A stretch of DNA of 64,000 nt, from positions 124,001 to 188,000 of the forward strand of contig NZ_JACHVC010000007.1 in assembly GCF_014230145.1 (NCBI RefSeq), given 5' to 3'. This DNA comes from Pelagicoccus albus. Lineage in GTDB: Bacteria > Verrucomicrobiota > Verrucomicrobiia > Opitutales > Opitutaceae. Shown piece by piece: positions 46,302 through 53,616 of the stretch (positions are counted from its first letter, which is position 1; the number at the start of each line of letters is the position of its first letter). A program made the translations under genes and the position numbers. Under the pieces are notes generated by a model, which saw only the letters and a list, made by a program, of their open reading frames with translations, was not told where the DNA came from and searched no databases.

Positions 46302-46759
46302 GATTTGTTTAGAGGATGAGAGTTGATTAGGTCCGCTAGAATTTCCAGGTCCTCGCCTGTGTGCGGAAGAATGAAGCTGGCGCTCTGCTCCGGGAAGGAG
46401 AGAGCGTAGTGGAGAGCTAGTTGTTCGGTATGGGCTGATCCGGCTATACGCGAATCGTTGATGTTTAGATTTTTGAGAGAGGTCCGCAGTTGCCGGATGG
46501 GTTTGCTGCTTTGCAGAAACGAGGTCACATCGACCAAAGTGACTTGGAAGTGGCTGGAGAGCCTCTTGGCGGCGTCTGCCCAGTGGAGGTCGGATTGGGA
46601 GGAGTCATGCAGCAGTACGATGCTGGGGCCATGACCGGTAGTGGTTATTTGGATTTCTTCAGAATTGCTTGAAGGCTGCTCGGTTTTTTTGGCGAGCGAT
46701 ATGTATCCGATCGCGGAAGCGAGTAGGATCGCGGCGGCAGGTTTGGCCCATTTTTTCAT
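46298..46759 (-). CDS. Membrane-anchored alpha/beta-hydrolase-like protein lacking the catalytic serine
   Basis: A 153-residue protein with an N-terminal anchor (PAAAILLASAIGYISLA). Residues 38-75 (GHGPSIVLLHDSSQSDLHWAD and FQVTLVDVTSF) follow the first strands of an alpha/beta hydrolase, including the oxyanion-like LLHDS. The place of the nucleophile elbow (Gly-x-Ser-x-Gly) reads AGSAHTEQLALHYAL, where Ser is replaced by the HTE segment, and the C-terminal half with Asp and His is reduced. It looks like a shrunken non-enzymatic relative. Placed 101 bp after pspC on the same strand and coupled to the TM2-like gene. Confidence 0.6.
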   Translation of the reverse strand: MKKWAKPAAAILLASAIGYISLAKKTEQPSSNSEEIQITTTGHGPSIVLLHDSSQSDLHWADAAKRLSSHFQVTLVDVTSFLQSSKPIRQLRTSLKNLNINDSRIAGSAHTEQLALHYALSFPEQSASFILPHTGEDLEILADLINSHPLNKS

Positions 46760-46832
46760 CTATCGGGAAGGTTTAAGGCAAAGCAGTAGCTCTGGCGCCT
46801 TGTGGAAGGACTTAAGAGTGGAAGGTTGGTTG

Positions 46833-46851
46833 GGCACGCCTGAGGCGTGCC
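46833..46851. other. Hairpin after pspC
   Basis: GGCACGCC-TGA-GGCGTGCC, a perfect 8-bp stem 10 bases after the pspC stop on the minus strand, without a T run. It may separate pspABC from the two downstream small genes at the RNA level. Confidence 0.5.
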
Positions 46852-46860
46852 GGGCTGGGG

Positions 46861-47244
46861 CTACTTGCCGGAGTTGAAGCGGCGTTCCCAGTCGTAAGAT
46901 TTATTGGTAACGTAGTTCTCCATCCGCTGGATACGGGACTCGATGGAGTCGAAGCGGTTTTTCAAGCGGCGGAGGCTTAGCGTGCGGCTGGATACCTCGG
47001 TTTCGAAGTAGTCTTCCTCAAAGCTGTCTTTTGCTTTGGGCTCGGTAGCGGACTCTGGCTCTGGCTTGATTACTAGAGCGGCGATTCCGTAGAACACAGG
47101 TATTGGAAAGAGGCCGGTGAAGAAGGTGGCGACAACTAAGGCGAACCGTATCCAAAAGACGGATAGATCGAAGTATTCCGCTACCCCTTGGCAAATTCCG
47201 AAGATTACACGTTTATCTTGGGAGCGGTAGATTTGGTTTCTCAT
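46861..47244 (-). CDS. pspC: PspC-domain protein
   Basis: A 127-residue inner-membrane protein. The PspC domain (residues 1-60) has the classical RSQDKRVIFGICQGVAEYFDLSVFWIRFALV, then a second transmembrane helix ending before an acidic linker. Residues 88-120 form a coiled coil (LRRLKNRFDSIESRIQRMENYV). In the phage-shock system PspC senses membrane damage together with PspB and releases PspA from PspF. 28 bp after pspB on the same strand. Confidence 0.9.
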   Translation of the reverse strand: MRNQIYRSQDKRVIFGICQGVAEYFDLSVFWIRFALVVATFFTGLFPIPVFYGIAALVIKPEPESATEPKAKDSFEEDYFETEVSSRTLSLRRLKNRFDSIESRIQRMENYVTNKSYDWERRFNSGK

Positions 47245-47272
47245 TTTTGTATTCGTCGGGTGAGGGCGACGA

Positions 47273-47488
47273 CTATTTTTTGTTAATGATGATGGTTTCG
47301 AGGGCCTCTATGCGCTTTTCCATTTTGTGAAGCGACTGATGTAGCTCTTGCATGATCCGTGTCTCTTCCTCGCTTAGTTGGGCCCCGTTCTTCGACTTGT
47401 GCTCTCTCGCATTTTTGGTGAGCGAGATGATGGTGCCGCATATGATTGCGACGATCGGGATGAGAAATATGAGTACTTCTGGTCTCAT
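47273..47488 (-). CDS. pspB: PspB-like membrane protein
   Basis: A 71-residue protein with one N-terminal transmembrane helix (VLIFLIPIVAIICGTIISL) followed by a charged region and a coiled coil (EEETRIMQELHQSLHKMEKRIEALETII). Size, layout and position between pspA and pspC match PspB, although sequence identity to the enterobacterial protein is modest. Separated from pspA by 54 bp. Confidence 0.8.
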   Translation of the reverse strand: MRPEVLIFLIPIVAIICGTIISLTKNAREHKSKNGAQLSEEETRIMQELHQSLHKMEKRIEALETIIINKK

Positions 47489-47542
47489 GCGAAGAGTAGC
47501 TAGAGCTGGTTAGGGGTGTTCGAGTGGTCGTTATCGAGTTCC

Positions 47543-48214
47543 TTATTTGGACTCCTTATTCTCTAGCTCCGCTTTTAGGGCCGCAAGTTCGTTTTCCAGA
47601 GACTCATCTCCTTCGAGCTTGGCGAATTCGTCTTCCAGGGCAGGGCGTGCCTTGGCGTTTACGAGATCGGCGTCTGCTTCCATGCGCTCGATGCGATTTT
47701 CGAACGCGTCGAATCTTGCGAATGCATCAACGTTGTCGTTCTTGCGGATGACGCTCTGTGCCTTGTGGCGCTTCTGAGCTTGAGTGTGGCGCTGGATGAG
47801 GACCTGGTGCTTCTTGCGAGCGTTGGCGAGCTTCTCTTCCAGCTGGCTGATGTCAGACTGATACTTGGCTACGATTCCCTCAAGCTGTGAGATTTCCTTT
47901 TCGAGGCGTTCAACCTCATCAGCGAATACGCGCTTTTCGGCGAGAGCTTCGCGAGCCAAATCTTCGCGGCCCTTAGAAACCGCGAGGCGAGCCTTGTTGC
48001 TCCAGTCGTCGACGCGGAACTGAACGTCGTCCAAGGCGCGTGTCACTCTGGACTTGGTAGCCATTGCGGAAGCGCATGAGGCTTTGATTTCGACCAAGGT
48101 GTCTTCCATTTCCTGGATCATCAACTTGATCATTTTCTCAGGGTCTTCTGCCTTATCGAGCATAGAGTTGATGTTGGCAGAGACGATGTCTTTGAAGCGT
48201 GTGAATATTCCCAT
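47543..48214 (-). CDS. pspA: Phage shock protein A (PspA/IM30 family)
   Basis: A 223-residue, almost entirely helical protein of the ESCRT-III-like PspA family. Start MGIFTRFKDIVSANINSML is the amphipathic membrane-sensing helix; the long coiled coil spans residues 25-185 (EVERLEKEISQLEGIVAKYQ). PspA protects damaged inner membrane and restrains PspF. First gene of the minus-strand psp operon, preceded by a sigma-54-type promoter and divergent from pspF. Confidence 0.95.
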   Translation of the reverse strand: MGIFTRFKDIVSANINSMLDKAEDPEKMIKLMIQEMEDTLVEIKASCASAMATKSRVTRALDDVQFRVDDWSNKARLAVSKGREDLAREALAEKRVFADEVERLEKEISQLEGIVAKYQSDISQLEEKLANARKKHQVLIQRHTQAQKRHKAQSVIRKNDNVDAFARFDAFENRIERMEADADLVNAKARPALEDEFAKLEGDESLENELAALKAELENKESK

Positions 48215-48250
48215 TGTATTTTTCAGTTAAATTGTTGTTTGAACTTACAT

Positions 48251-48268
48251 TATCACGACTCGTGCCAA
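48251..48268 (-). promoter_or_regulatory. Candidate sigma-54 promoter of pspA
   Basis: On the minus strand the sequence reads TTGGCACGAGTCGTGATA: a -24 element TGGCAC, five bases, then GTGA at the -12 position (usual TTGC). The -24 half is perfect, the -12 half is weak but retains the T and G of the motif, and it lies about 40 bases before the pspA start in the divergent region shared with pspF, where such a site is expected. Confidence 0.65.
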
Positions 48269-48394
48269 CTCCTTTTATGGGTATGCAAGTCGTTGATAAA
48301 CAATGGAAAGAAATATTAAGTGTATTTCGGGGCTTAGTTCGTTGACTTAAAAAATGTTGTAGGAAGCCAAAAAATGGCCGAAAAAACCAATTAA

Positions 48395-49405
48395 ATGAGC
48401 CAAGAAGACGATAGTGGATTTGAAATGGGTTCTCTGCCGGAAGCCTTGGGGGTTTCGGAGGTATTTTTGGACTTTCAGCAAAGGCTATCGGCTGTGGCCA
48501 AGATCGACCGCCCGGTGCTTCTGATAGGGGAGCGAGGAACGGGTAAGGAGTTGGCCGCGGCGCGTCTTCACTATCTCTCCCAGCGTTGGCAGGGGCCGTT
48601 GGTGGCCCTGAACTGCGCGGCTCTTTCGGAGTCCGTTTTGGAGTCGGAGCTCTTTGGACACGAGGCGGGAGCATTCACGGGAGCGGTAAAGCGTCGTATG
48701 GGGCGTTTTGAGGCCGCTGACGGCGGGACACTCTTTCTCGATGAGATCGGTTTGGTCTCCATGACGGTGCAGGAGAAAATTCTGCGAGCGGTGGAGTATG
48801 GCGTGTTTCAGCGAGTGGGTGGATCCACGTCGGTGAAAGTGAATGCGCGAATCGTGGGCGCGACCAATGCGGATTTGGCCGCCATGGCCCAAGACGAGAA
48901 ATTCAAGAGCGACCTGTTGGACCGTCTATCTTTCGATGTGCTTTACCTGCCGCCGCTTCGGGTTCGTCATGAGGATATCGTATATCTCGCGATGCATTTC
49001 GCGGCTTCAATGGCGAGGGAGCTCGGACTGGAAGGGGTGCCTGAGTTTAGCGAAGCGGCTTTGGAGAGTCTAAATTCGCATGACTGGCCGGGCAATGTCC
49101 GTGAGTTGAAAAATGTGGTGGAACGGAGCGTCTATCGTTCAGATGGGGAGAAGGTGGATCGGATCGAGTTTGATCCCTTTGTGAACCCTTATTTGGCCGC
49201 TTCGGATCCGTCATCCAGCGAGCCGTCGGTCGTGGCTGACGACCTTTCGCGCCCGCTTCACGACCAGGTTCGAGACTTGGAGATACGCCTCCTTCGAAAG
49301 GCCCTGCAGGCGGCTCAATTTAAACAGCAGGACGCGGCCAACAAGCTCGGTCTAACCTACTACCAATTTCGCTCCCTTTACCGAAAATATAAGGATGAGC
49401 TTTGA
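48395..49405 (+). CDS. pspF: Sigma-54-dependent activator of the psp operon
   Basis: A 336-residue enhancer-binding protein with no N-terminal receiver domain, as in PspF. Walker A GERGTGKE (45-52), the sigma-54 contact loop GAFTGA (92-97), Walker B TLFLDEIG, and the arginine-finger region. The C-terminus carries a Fis-type helix-turn-helix (QDAANKLGLTYYQFRSLYRK). Activates transcription from the divergent pspA promoter and is inhibited by PspA. Divergent from pspA with 180 bp between them, which should also hold its enhancer sites. Confidence 0.92.
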   Translation: MSQEDDSGFEMGSLPEALGVSEVFLDFQQRLSAVAKIDRPVLLIGERGTGKELAAARLHYLSQRWQGPLVALNCAALSESVLESELFGHEAGAFTGAVKRRMGRFEAADGGTLFLDEIGLVSMTVQEKILRAVEYGVFQRVGGSTSVKVNARIVGATNADLAAMAQDEKFKSDLLDRLSFDVLYLPPLRVRHEDIVYLAMHFAASMARELGLEGVPEFSEAALESLNSHDWPGNVRELKNVVERSVYRSDGEKVDRIEFDPFVNPYLAASDPSSSEPSVVADDLSRPLHDQVRDLEIRLLRKALQAAQFKQQDAANKLGLTYYQFRSLYRKYKDEL

Positions 49406-49407
49406 GA

Positions 49408-49455
49408 AAAAGAAAAGGCTCGGATCTGCCGAACTAAGCGGCGGTTCCGAGCCTT
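49408..49455 (-). terminator. Terminator between pspF and oxyR
   Basis: A 10-bp stem AAGGCTCGGA / TCCGAGCCTT encloses an inner CCG/CGG hairpin. On the minus strand it is followed by a T-rich tail (TTTTCTTTTTC), so it mainly ends the oxyR transcript; on the plus strand it may also help end pspF. Confidence 0.75.
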
Positions 49456-49533
49456 AACATTTGGGGTAGGTTATTAGAATATTGCTCTTCCGTATGCGCG
49501 GGTCAAGAAGCGTTTACATTGATTTAACGATAT

Positions 49534-50424
49534 CTAGCCAATGTTATCGTTATTTAAGCGTCTCACGAACTCCTGGGCGGCTAAACTGAGCTTTCCTCCC
49601 CGCTTTTTGAGGAGCCCAATCATGCGGCGGGGGCGGGGGTTTTTGAAATGCCGGAAGCTGATTCCGTGGGATTGGCCCGGGTTAACTGCCATCTCTGGAA
49701 CGATGGCCACTCCGAGACCCGCTTCTACCATGGAAAGAAGGGTTGGTAATTGTTCGCACTCGAGTGCGCTTGCGCGGTCCTCTCGCTGGCAGGCTTGCAC
49801 GGTTTGGTCTCGTAGGCAGTTGCCCTCGCTGAGGAGAATGAGCTCGCCCGCCTCGAGTGATTCGATGTTGGCCAAGTCGGTGACAGTACTCGGGTGACCA
49901 GTTGGCACGGCCAGAATCAAGTCCTCATGGAATAATTTGTTAAGGTGAAGGGAGTATTTTTTGAGGAGTGGCGCGGCGATATCGCTGACTACAGCGAATT
50001 CCAGTTCCCCATCCACAACCTCTTTCACCAGCTTGCTAGTTTGGGACTCCCGAATGGTGAGTCGGACTTGAGGGTAGTCTCGGCAGAATCCGCGTAAGAG
50101 TGGAGGGAGCAGGTAGGGAGCTATGGTCGGTATGATGCCGAACCTTATCTCGCCTGACTTCAATTCTTCCCGGGCTCGAAACGAGGAGAGGATTCGGTCC
50201 TGTTCCTCTTTTATTCGGTGCGCTCCGTCGAGGAGGAGCCTGCCGGCGTCGCTCAGTTCCACGCCTTTGGGTTTACGTACGAACAAGCTTTCTCCCAGCT
50301 CCTCCTCAAGTTTGGAGATTTGGTAGCTGAGGGAAGGCTGGCTCAGATTGCAGAGTTTGGCGGCCCTTGTGAAGTTCCCCTCCCTCGCTACGGCTAGAAA
50401 GCATTTTAATTGGCTCAATTCCAT
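49534..50424 (-). CDS. oxyR: OxyR-like LysR-type peroxide sensor
   Basis: A 296-residue LysR-type regulator. N-terminal helix-turn-helix (NFTRAAKLCNLSQPSLSYQISKLEEELG). The redox segment GNCLRDQTVQAC puts two cysteines at residues 203 and 212, nine apart with LRDQ between, exactly as in OxyR (C199 and C208 in E. coli). The disulfide form would activate peroxide-defence genes. Divergent from katA with a 76-bp shared control region, the classical arrangement. It has its own terminator on the minus strand. Confidence 0.93.
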   Translation of the reverse strand: MELSQLKCFLAVAREGNFTRAAKLCNLSQPSLSYQISKLEEELGESLFVRKPKGVELSDAGRLLLDGAHRIKEEQDRILSSFRAREELKSGEIRFGIIPTIAPYLLPPLLRGFCRDYPQVRLTIRESQTSKLVKEVVDGELEFAVVSDIAAPLLKKYSLHLNKLFHEDLILAVPTGHPSTVTDLANIESLEAGELILLSEGNCLRDQTVQACQREDRASALECEQLPTLLSMVEAGLGVAIVPEMAVNPGQSHGISFRHFKNPRPRRMIGLLKKRGGKLSLAAQEFVRRLNNDNIG

Positions 50425-50500
50425 CGAATAATTCTATAGGGACTATCCAAAGCTTTTATTATATCTATTGCAAGATGTGCGCTATTATATCGGCCACATT
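50425..50500. promoter_or_regulatory. Shared oxyR/katA control region
   Basis: Contains AATAATTCTATAGGGACTAT near 50427-50446, an imperfect LysR-type dyad with ATAG and CTAT halves, and a -10-like TATTAT at 50483-50488 with no good -35, as expected for an activator-dependent katA promoter. If correct, the katA transcript would start only a few bases before its ATG at 50501, giving an almost leaderless mRNA. Confidence 0.45.
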
Positions 50501-51970
50501 ATGAGTTCACCAAAAACCAGATTAACGACTTCGGCGGGCAATCCAATCGCCGACAATCAAAATTCTCTTTCAGCGGGTCCACGCGGTCCGCTTTTGATGC
50601 AGGACTACCAGCTCATCGAAAAGCTGGCTCACCAAAACCGGGAGCGCATTCCTGAGCGTGTTGTTCACGCCAAAGGTTGGGGAGCATTTGGAACCTTCAC
50701 AGTTACCCATGACATTACGAAGTACACCTGCGCCAAGGTGTTTTCGGAAGTTGGAAAGCAGACGGAGCTCGTTTCCCGATTTTCAACGGTAGCGGGCGAG
50801 TTGGGAGCGGCGGACGCGGAACGCGACGTACGTGGCTTCTCTCTGAAGTTTTACACCGAAGAGGGTAATTGGGATTTAGTAGGCAACAACACGCCTGTGT
50901 TCTTCATCCGCGATCCCTATAAGTTCCCTGACTTCATCCACACGCAGAAGCGTCACCCTCGAACCAATTTGCGTTCCGCGACTGCGGCTTGGGATTTCTG
51001 GTCTTTGTCCCCAGAGAGCTTGCACCAAGTGACGATCCTCATGAGCGACCGTGGAATTCCTGTAGCCCCTATGTACATGAACGGGTATGGCTCCCACACC
51101 TACAGCTTCTGGAATAAGGAAGGGGAGCGCTATTGGGTAAAGTTCCACTTCAAGACTCAGCAAGGTCACAAGCACTACACCAATGCCGAAGCGACGGAGG
51201 TTATCGGCAACAGCCGTGAGACTTATCAGGAGGAGCTTTTCGGAGCGATTGAGAAGGGCGAATATCCGAAGTGGACCGTTTATGTCCAAGTTATGCCCGA
51301 AGCCGATGCGGAGAAGACAAGCTACAATCCATTCGACCTTACCAAGGTTTGGCCGCATGGTGAGTATCCGCTCATTCAGGTTGGCGAATTCGAATTGAAT
51401 CGTAACGCGGACAACTACTTTACCGATATCGAATTGGCTGCTTACTCGCCGTCGAACGTAGTGCCGGGAATCAGCTACTCGCCGGACAAGATGCTGCAAG
51501 CTCGCGTTTTCTCGTACGCAGACGCCCACCGCTATCGTCTGGGAACTCACTACGAAGCCCTTCCGGTTAATCGGCCTAAGTCTCCGCTCAACCATTACCA
51601 CAAGGACGGAGCGATGCGTTTCTTCACCAACGACTTCGGTTCGCCAGACGCTTATTATGAGCCAAACTCTGTCGAGGGATCTGCCAAAGAGGATCCTTCG
51701 GTGGCCGAACCGCCTCTTCGCATCTCGGGTGATGCGGATCGTTACAACCACCGTGAGGGGAACGATGACTACACTCAGCCTGGCAACCTTTATCGCATGT
51801 TCGACGATGCTCAGAAGGATCGCCTGCACCACAACATAGCGGAGGCGATGGAAGGCGTGCCTGAGTACATCGTGCAAAGGCAGCTGAATCATTTCCACAA
51901 GGCCGATCCAGCTTATGCCAGCGGTGTCGCCGCGGCGCTCGGAGTGACTTTCACGCCAAGCGAAGGTTAG
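50501..51970 (+). CDS. katA: Heme catalase (small-subunit, monofunctional)
   Basis: Dismutates hydrogen peroxide in the cytoplasm. The ATG at 50501 (489 residues) is favoured over a TTG 33 bases upstream, because the family N-terminus begins soon after it. Catalytic His56 in [12 protein letters not shown], the distal Asn in the [18 protein letters not shown] segment, and proximal heme Tyr339 in [15 protein letters not shown] are present. The length is that of the small-subunit clade. Divergent from oxyR; the ankyrin gene follows on the same strand. Confidence 0.96.
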   Translation: MSSPKTRLTTSAGNPIADNQNSLSAGPRGPLLMQDYQLIEKLAHQNRERIPERVVHAKGWGAFGTFTVTHDITKYTCAKVFSEVGKQTELVSRFSTVAGELGAADAERDVRGFSLKFYTEEGNWDLVGNNTPVFFIRDPYKFPDFIHTQKRHPRTNLRSATAAWDFWSLSPESLHQVTILMSDRGIPVAPMYMNGYGSHTYSFWNKEGERYWVKFHFKTQQGHKHYTNAEATEVIGNSRETYQEELFGAIEKGEYPKWTVYVQVMPEADAEKTSYNPFDLTKVWPHGEYPLIQVGEFELNRNADNYFTDIELAAYSPSNVVPGISYSPDKMLQARVFSYADAHRYRLGTHYEALPVNRPKSPLNHYHKDGAMRFFTNDFGSPDAYYEPNSVEGSAKEDPSVAEPPLRISGDADRYNHREGNDDYTQPGNLYRMFDDAQKDRLHHNIAEAMEGVPEYIVQRQLNHFHKADPAYASGVAAALGVTFTPSEG

Positions 51971-52068
51971 CTTTTTTGTGCCGACTGGGGCGGCTGAGCA
52001 CTCTGTCCCAGTTAGTCCAACAGGTTCGGGGTTTGGTTGGATTCCCTCCGTCCCTGTTTTCACAAAAA

Positions 52069-52100
52069 GGGGAGGCCTCTCGCTGGTTTGGGGCCTCCCC
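52069..52100. other. Strong hairpin between katA and the ankyrin gene
   Basis: GGGGAGGCC / GGCCTCCCC stem, 14-base loop. On the plus strand no T run follows, so it may trim or partly end the katA message; a T run follows it only on the minus strand, where no gene is known. Confidence 0.5.
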
Positions 52101-52132
52101 GTCCGATGAAAATTATTTAGAGGAGTACCAAT

Positions 52133-52582
52133 ATGATTTTAGACACAGTTAGCCCGGAAGAGGTAGACCGCTACGTAGAGTTGCAGGAAATGGCCGCTGA
52201 CTTTGCGCGCAAAGGCGAGACCGAGCCCCTGCAAAAGATGCTGGAAGCCGGAATGCCCGCCAACTTGAGCGACGGAAAGGGGAACAGCCTCCTAATGCTC
52301 GCCAGCTACAATGGGAATGTGGAGACAACCCGCATGTTGCTAGAGTTTGGAGCTGATACCGAGCGTCGCAACGATCGTGGGCAAACTCCGCTCGGAGGCG
52401 TGGCGTTTAAAGGCTACCTAGAGCTCGCCAGTCTGCTGCTTGACTATGGAGCCGACGTCAATGCGGACAATGGAGGAGGGAAAGCTCCTCTACTTTTCGC
52501 AACCATGTTTGGCCGTTTCAAGATGCGGAAGCTTCTTAAGAAGCGAGGAGCAGTCATGTGGAGCCGTAAAAAGGCCGCTTAG
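52133..52582 (+). CDS. Ankyrin-repeat protein (AnkB-like) linked to catalase
   Basis: A 149-residue protein with three to four ankyrin repeats: GKGNSLLMLASYNGNVETTRMLLEFGAD, DRGQTPLGGVAFKGYLELASLLLDYGAD, then GGGKAPLLFATMFGRFKM. No signal peptide is visible. A good ribosome site, GAGGAG, lies 6 bases before the ATG. Small ankyrin proteins encoded next to catalase are known from other bacteria (for example ankB beside katB in Pseudomonas aeruginosa), where they support catalase activity. The same role is likely here. Confidence 0.88.
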   Translation: MILDTVSPEEVDRYVELQEMAADFARKGETEPLQKMLEAGMPANLSDGKGNSLLMLASYNGNVETTRMLLEFGADTERRNDRGQTPLGGVAFKGYLELASLLLDYGADVNADNGGGKAPLLFATMFGRFKMRKLLKKRGAVMWSRKKAA

Positions 52583-52609
52583 TTCTGCGAGATACGCTTT
52601 CATTTTCAG

Positions 52610-52645
52610 ACCTCCGATCAGCTAGCGCTGGCCGGAGGTTTTTTT
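52610..52645 (+). terminator. Terminator after the ankyrin gene
   Basis: ACCTCCG pairs with CGGAGGT, extended by CAGC/GCTG around a TAGC loop, then a run of seven T. Confidence 0.9.
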
Positions 52646-52730
52646 AATGCTGGGGGCGATCTCTGCGGATTAGCTGATGTAATAAAAGTCTAAAGCTAAC
52701 TGAATATAAGGTGTTTATGCCTCTAACCAG

Positions 52731-52758
52731 TTGACGGATAACTAATGAAGAATAAAAG
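52731..52758 (+). promoter_or_regulatory. Candidate promoter of ompW
   Basis: TTGACG-N16-TAAAAG, with the expected start about 20-25 bases before the ATG. The -10 is weak. Confidence 0.35.
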
Positions 52759-52787
52759 GTAAGTTAATAATCAAAACCCTATCCACT

Positions 52788-53426
52788 ATGACAAAAACGA
52801 CAACTATCGGAATCGCGGCACTCGTTGCCTTGGCATCAATCTCAAACATTGCAAACGCGGCACCTGCCAAAACTTGGGAAGTGAAAGTGCGGGCGGCTTA
52901 TTTGGAAACCGCGGATGAATCCGACGCCTTCTCCGCTTTGGGGATCGATTTTGCAGAGGACGCAGTTTCGGTTGAGAGCAAATGGATTCCAGAAATCGAT
53001 GTTACTTACAATTTCACTGAAAACGTTCTCGCCGAATTGGTTCTCACTGTTCCGCAAAAGCATGATGTCAGCCTCGCAGGTGTAGGCAGCTTGGGTACCC
53101 TAGAGCATCTGCCTCCGACTTTGAGCGTCGTCTACGAATTCCAAAACGATTCCGGTTTTGTCCCTTACGTCTCTGGTGGGGTTAACTTCACTTGGATCAC
53201 TAACAAACGTCTCAGTGTAGCTGGAGTCGAACTCGACCTTGATGATTACAGTGCGGGTCTCGCTTTGGGCGCTGGCTTCAAGTACGATCTGGGTGATAAG
53301 TGGGATTTCGACGCGAGCGTGAAGTGGGTAAATATCGACTCCGATGTTACCGCTGGTGGAGCTCGCCTAACGACCGCTACTTTGAATCCGATGCTTTGGA
53401 GTTTGGGCGCGTCTTATCGCTTCTAG
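52788..53426 (+). CDS. ompW: OmpW-family outer-membrane protein
   Basis: A 212-residue protein with a Sec signal (ALVALASISNIANA-A) and an eight-stranded barrel. Family marks: WEVKVRAAYLETADESD at the mature N-terminus, an inner segment PPTLSVVYEF, the strand pair GLALGAGFKYDLGDKWDFDASVKW, and a C-terminal aromatic end (LWSLGASYRF) recognised by the barrel-assembly machinery. OmpW proteins form narrow hydrophobic channels. Monocistronic with its own terminator. Confidence 0.92.
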   Translation: MTKTTTIGIAALVALASISNIANAAPAKTWEVKVRAAYLETADESDAFSALGIDFAEDAVSVESKWIPEIDVTYNFTENVLAELVLTVPQKHDVSLAGVGSLGTLEHLPPTLSVVYEFQNDSGFVPYVSGGVNFTWITNKRLSVAGVELDLDDYSAGLALGAGFKYDLGDKWDFDASVKWVNIDSDVTAGGARLTTATLNPMLWSLGASYRF

Positions 53427-53454
53427 GCTTTCTCTCATTTTCATTATACCCTGA

Positions 53455-53484
53455 GGGCTGCCATACCTGGCAGCCCATTTTTTT
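53455..53484 (+). terminator. Terminator after ompW
   Basis: Perfect stem GGGCTGCCA / TGGCAGCCC, 4-base loop, then seven T. Confidence 0.93.
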
Positions 53485-53616
53485 GCCCATTCCGACGCTT
53501 CATTAATTTCCGAGACCTGGGGACTGAAAATAATATTGCATTAATGTGCATCTTAATATGAGGTTCGATCTAACCCTGCTAGATGCTCACATCTGGTTGT
53601 AACCCCCCACTATTTC

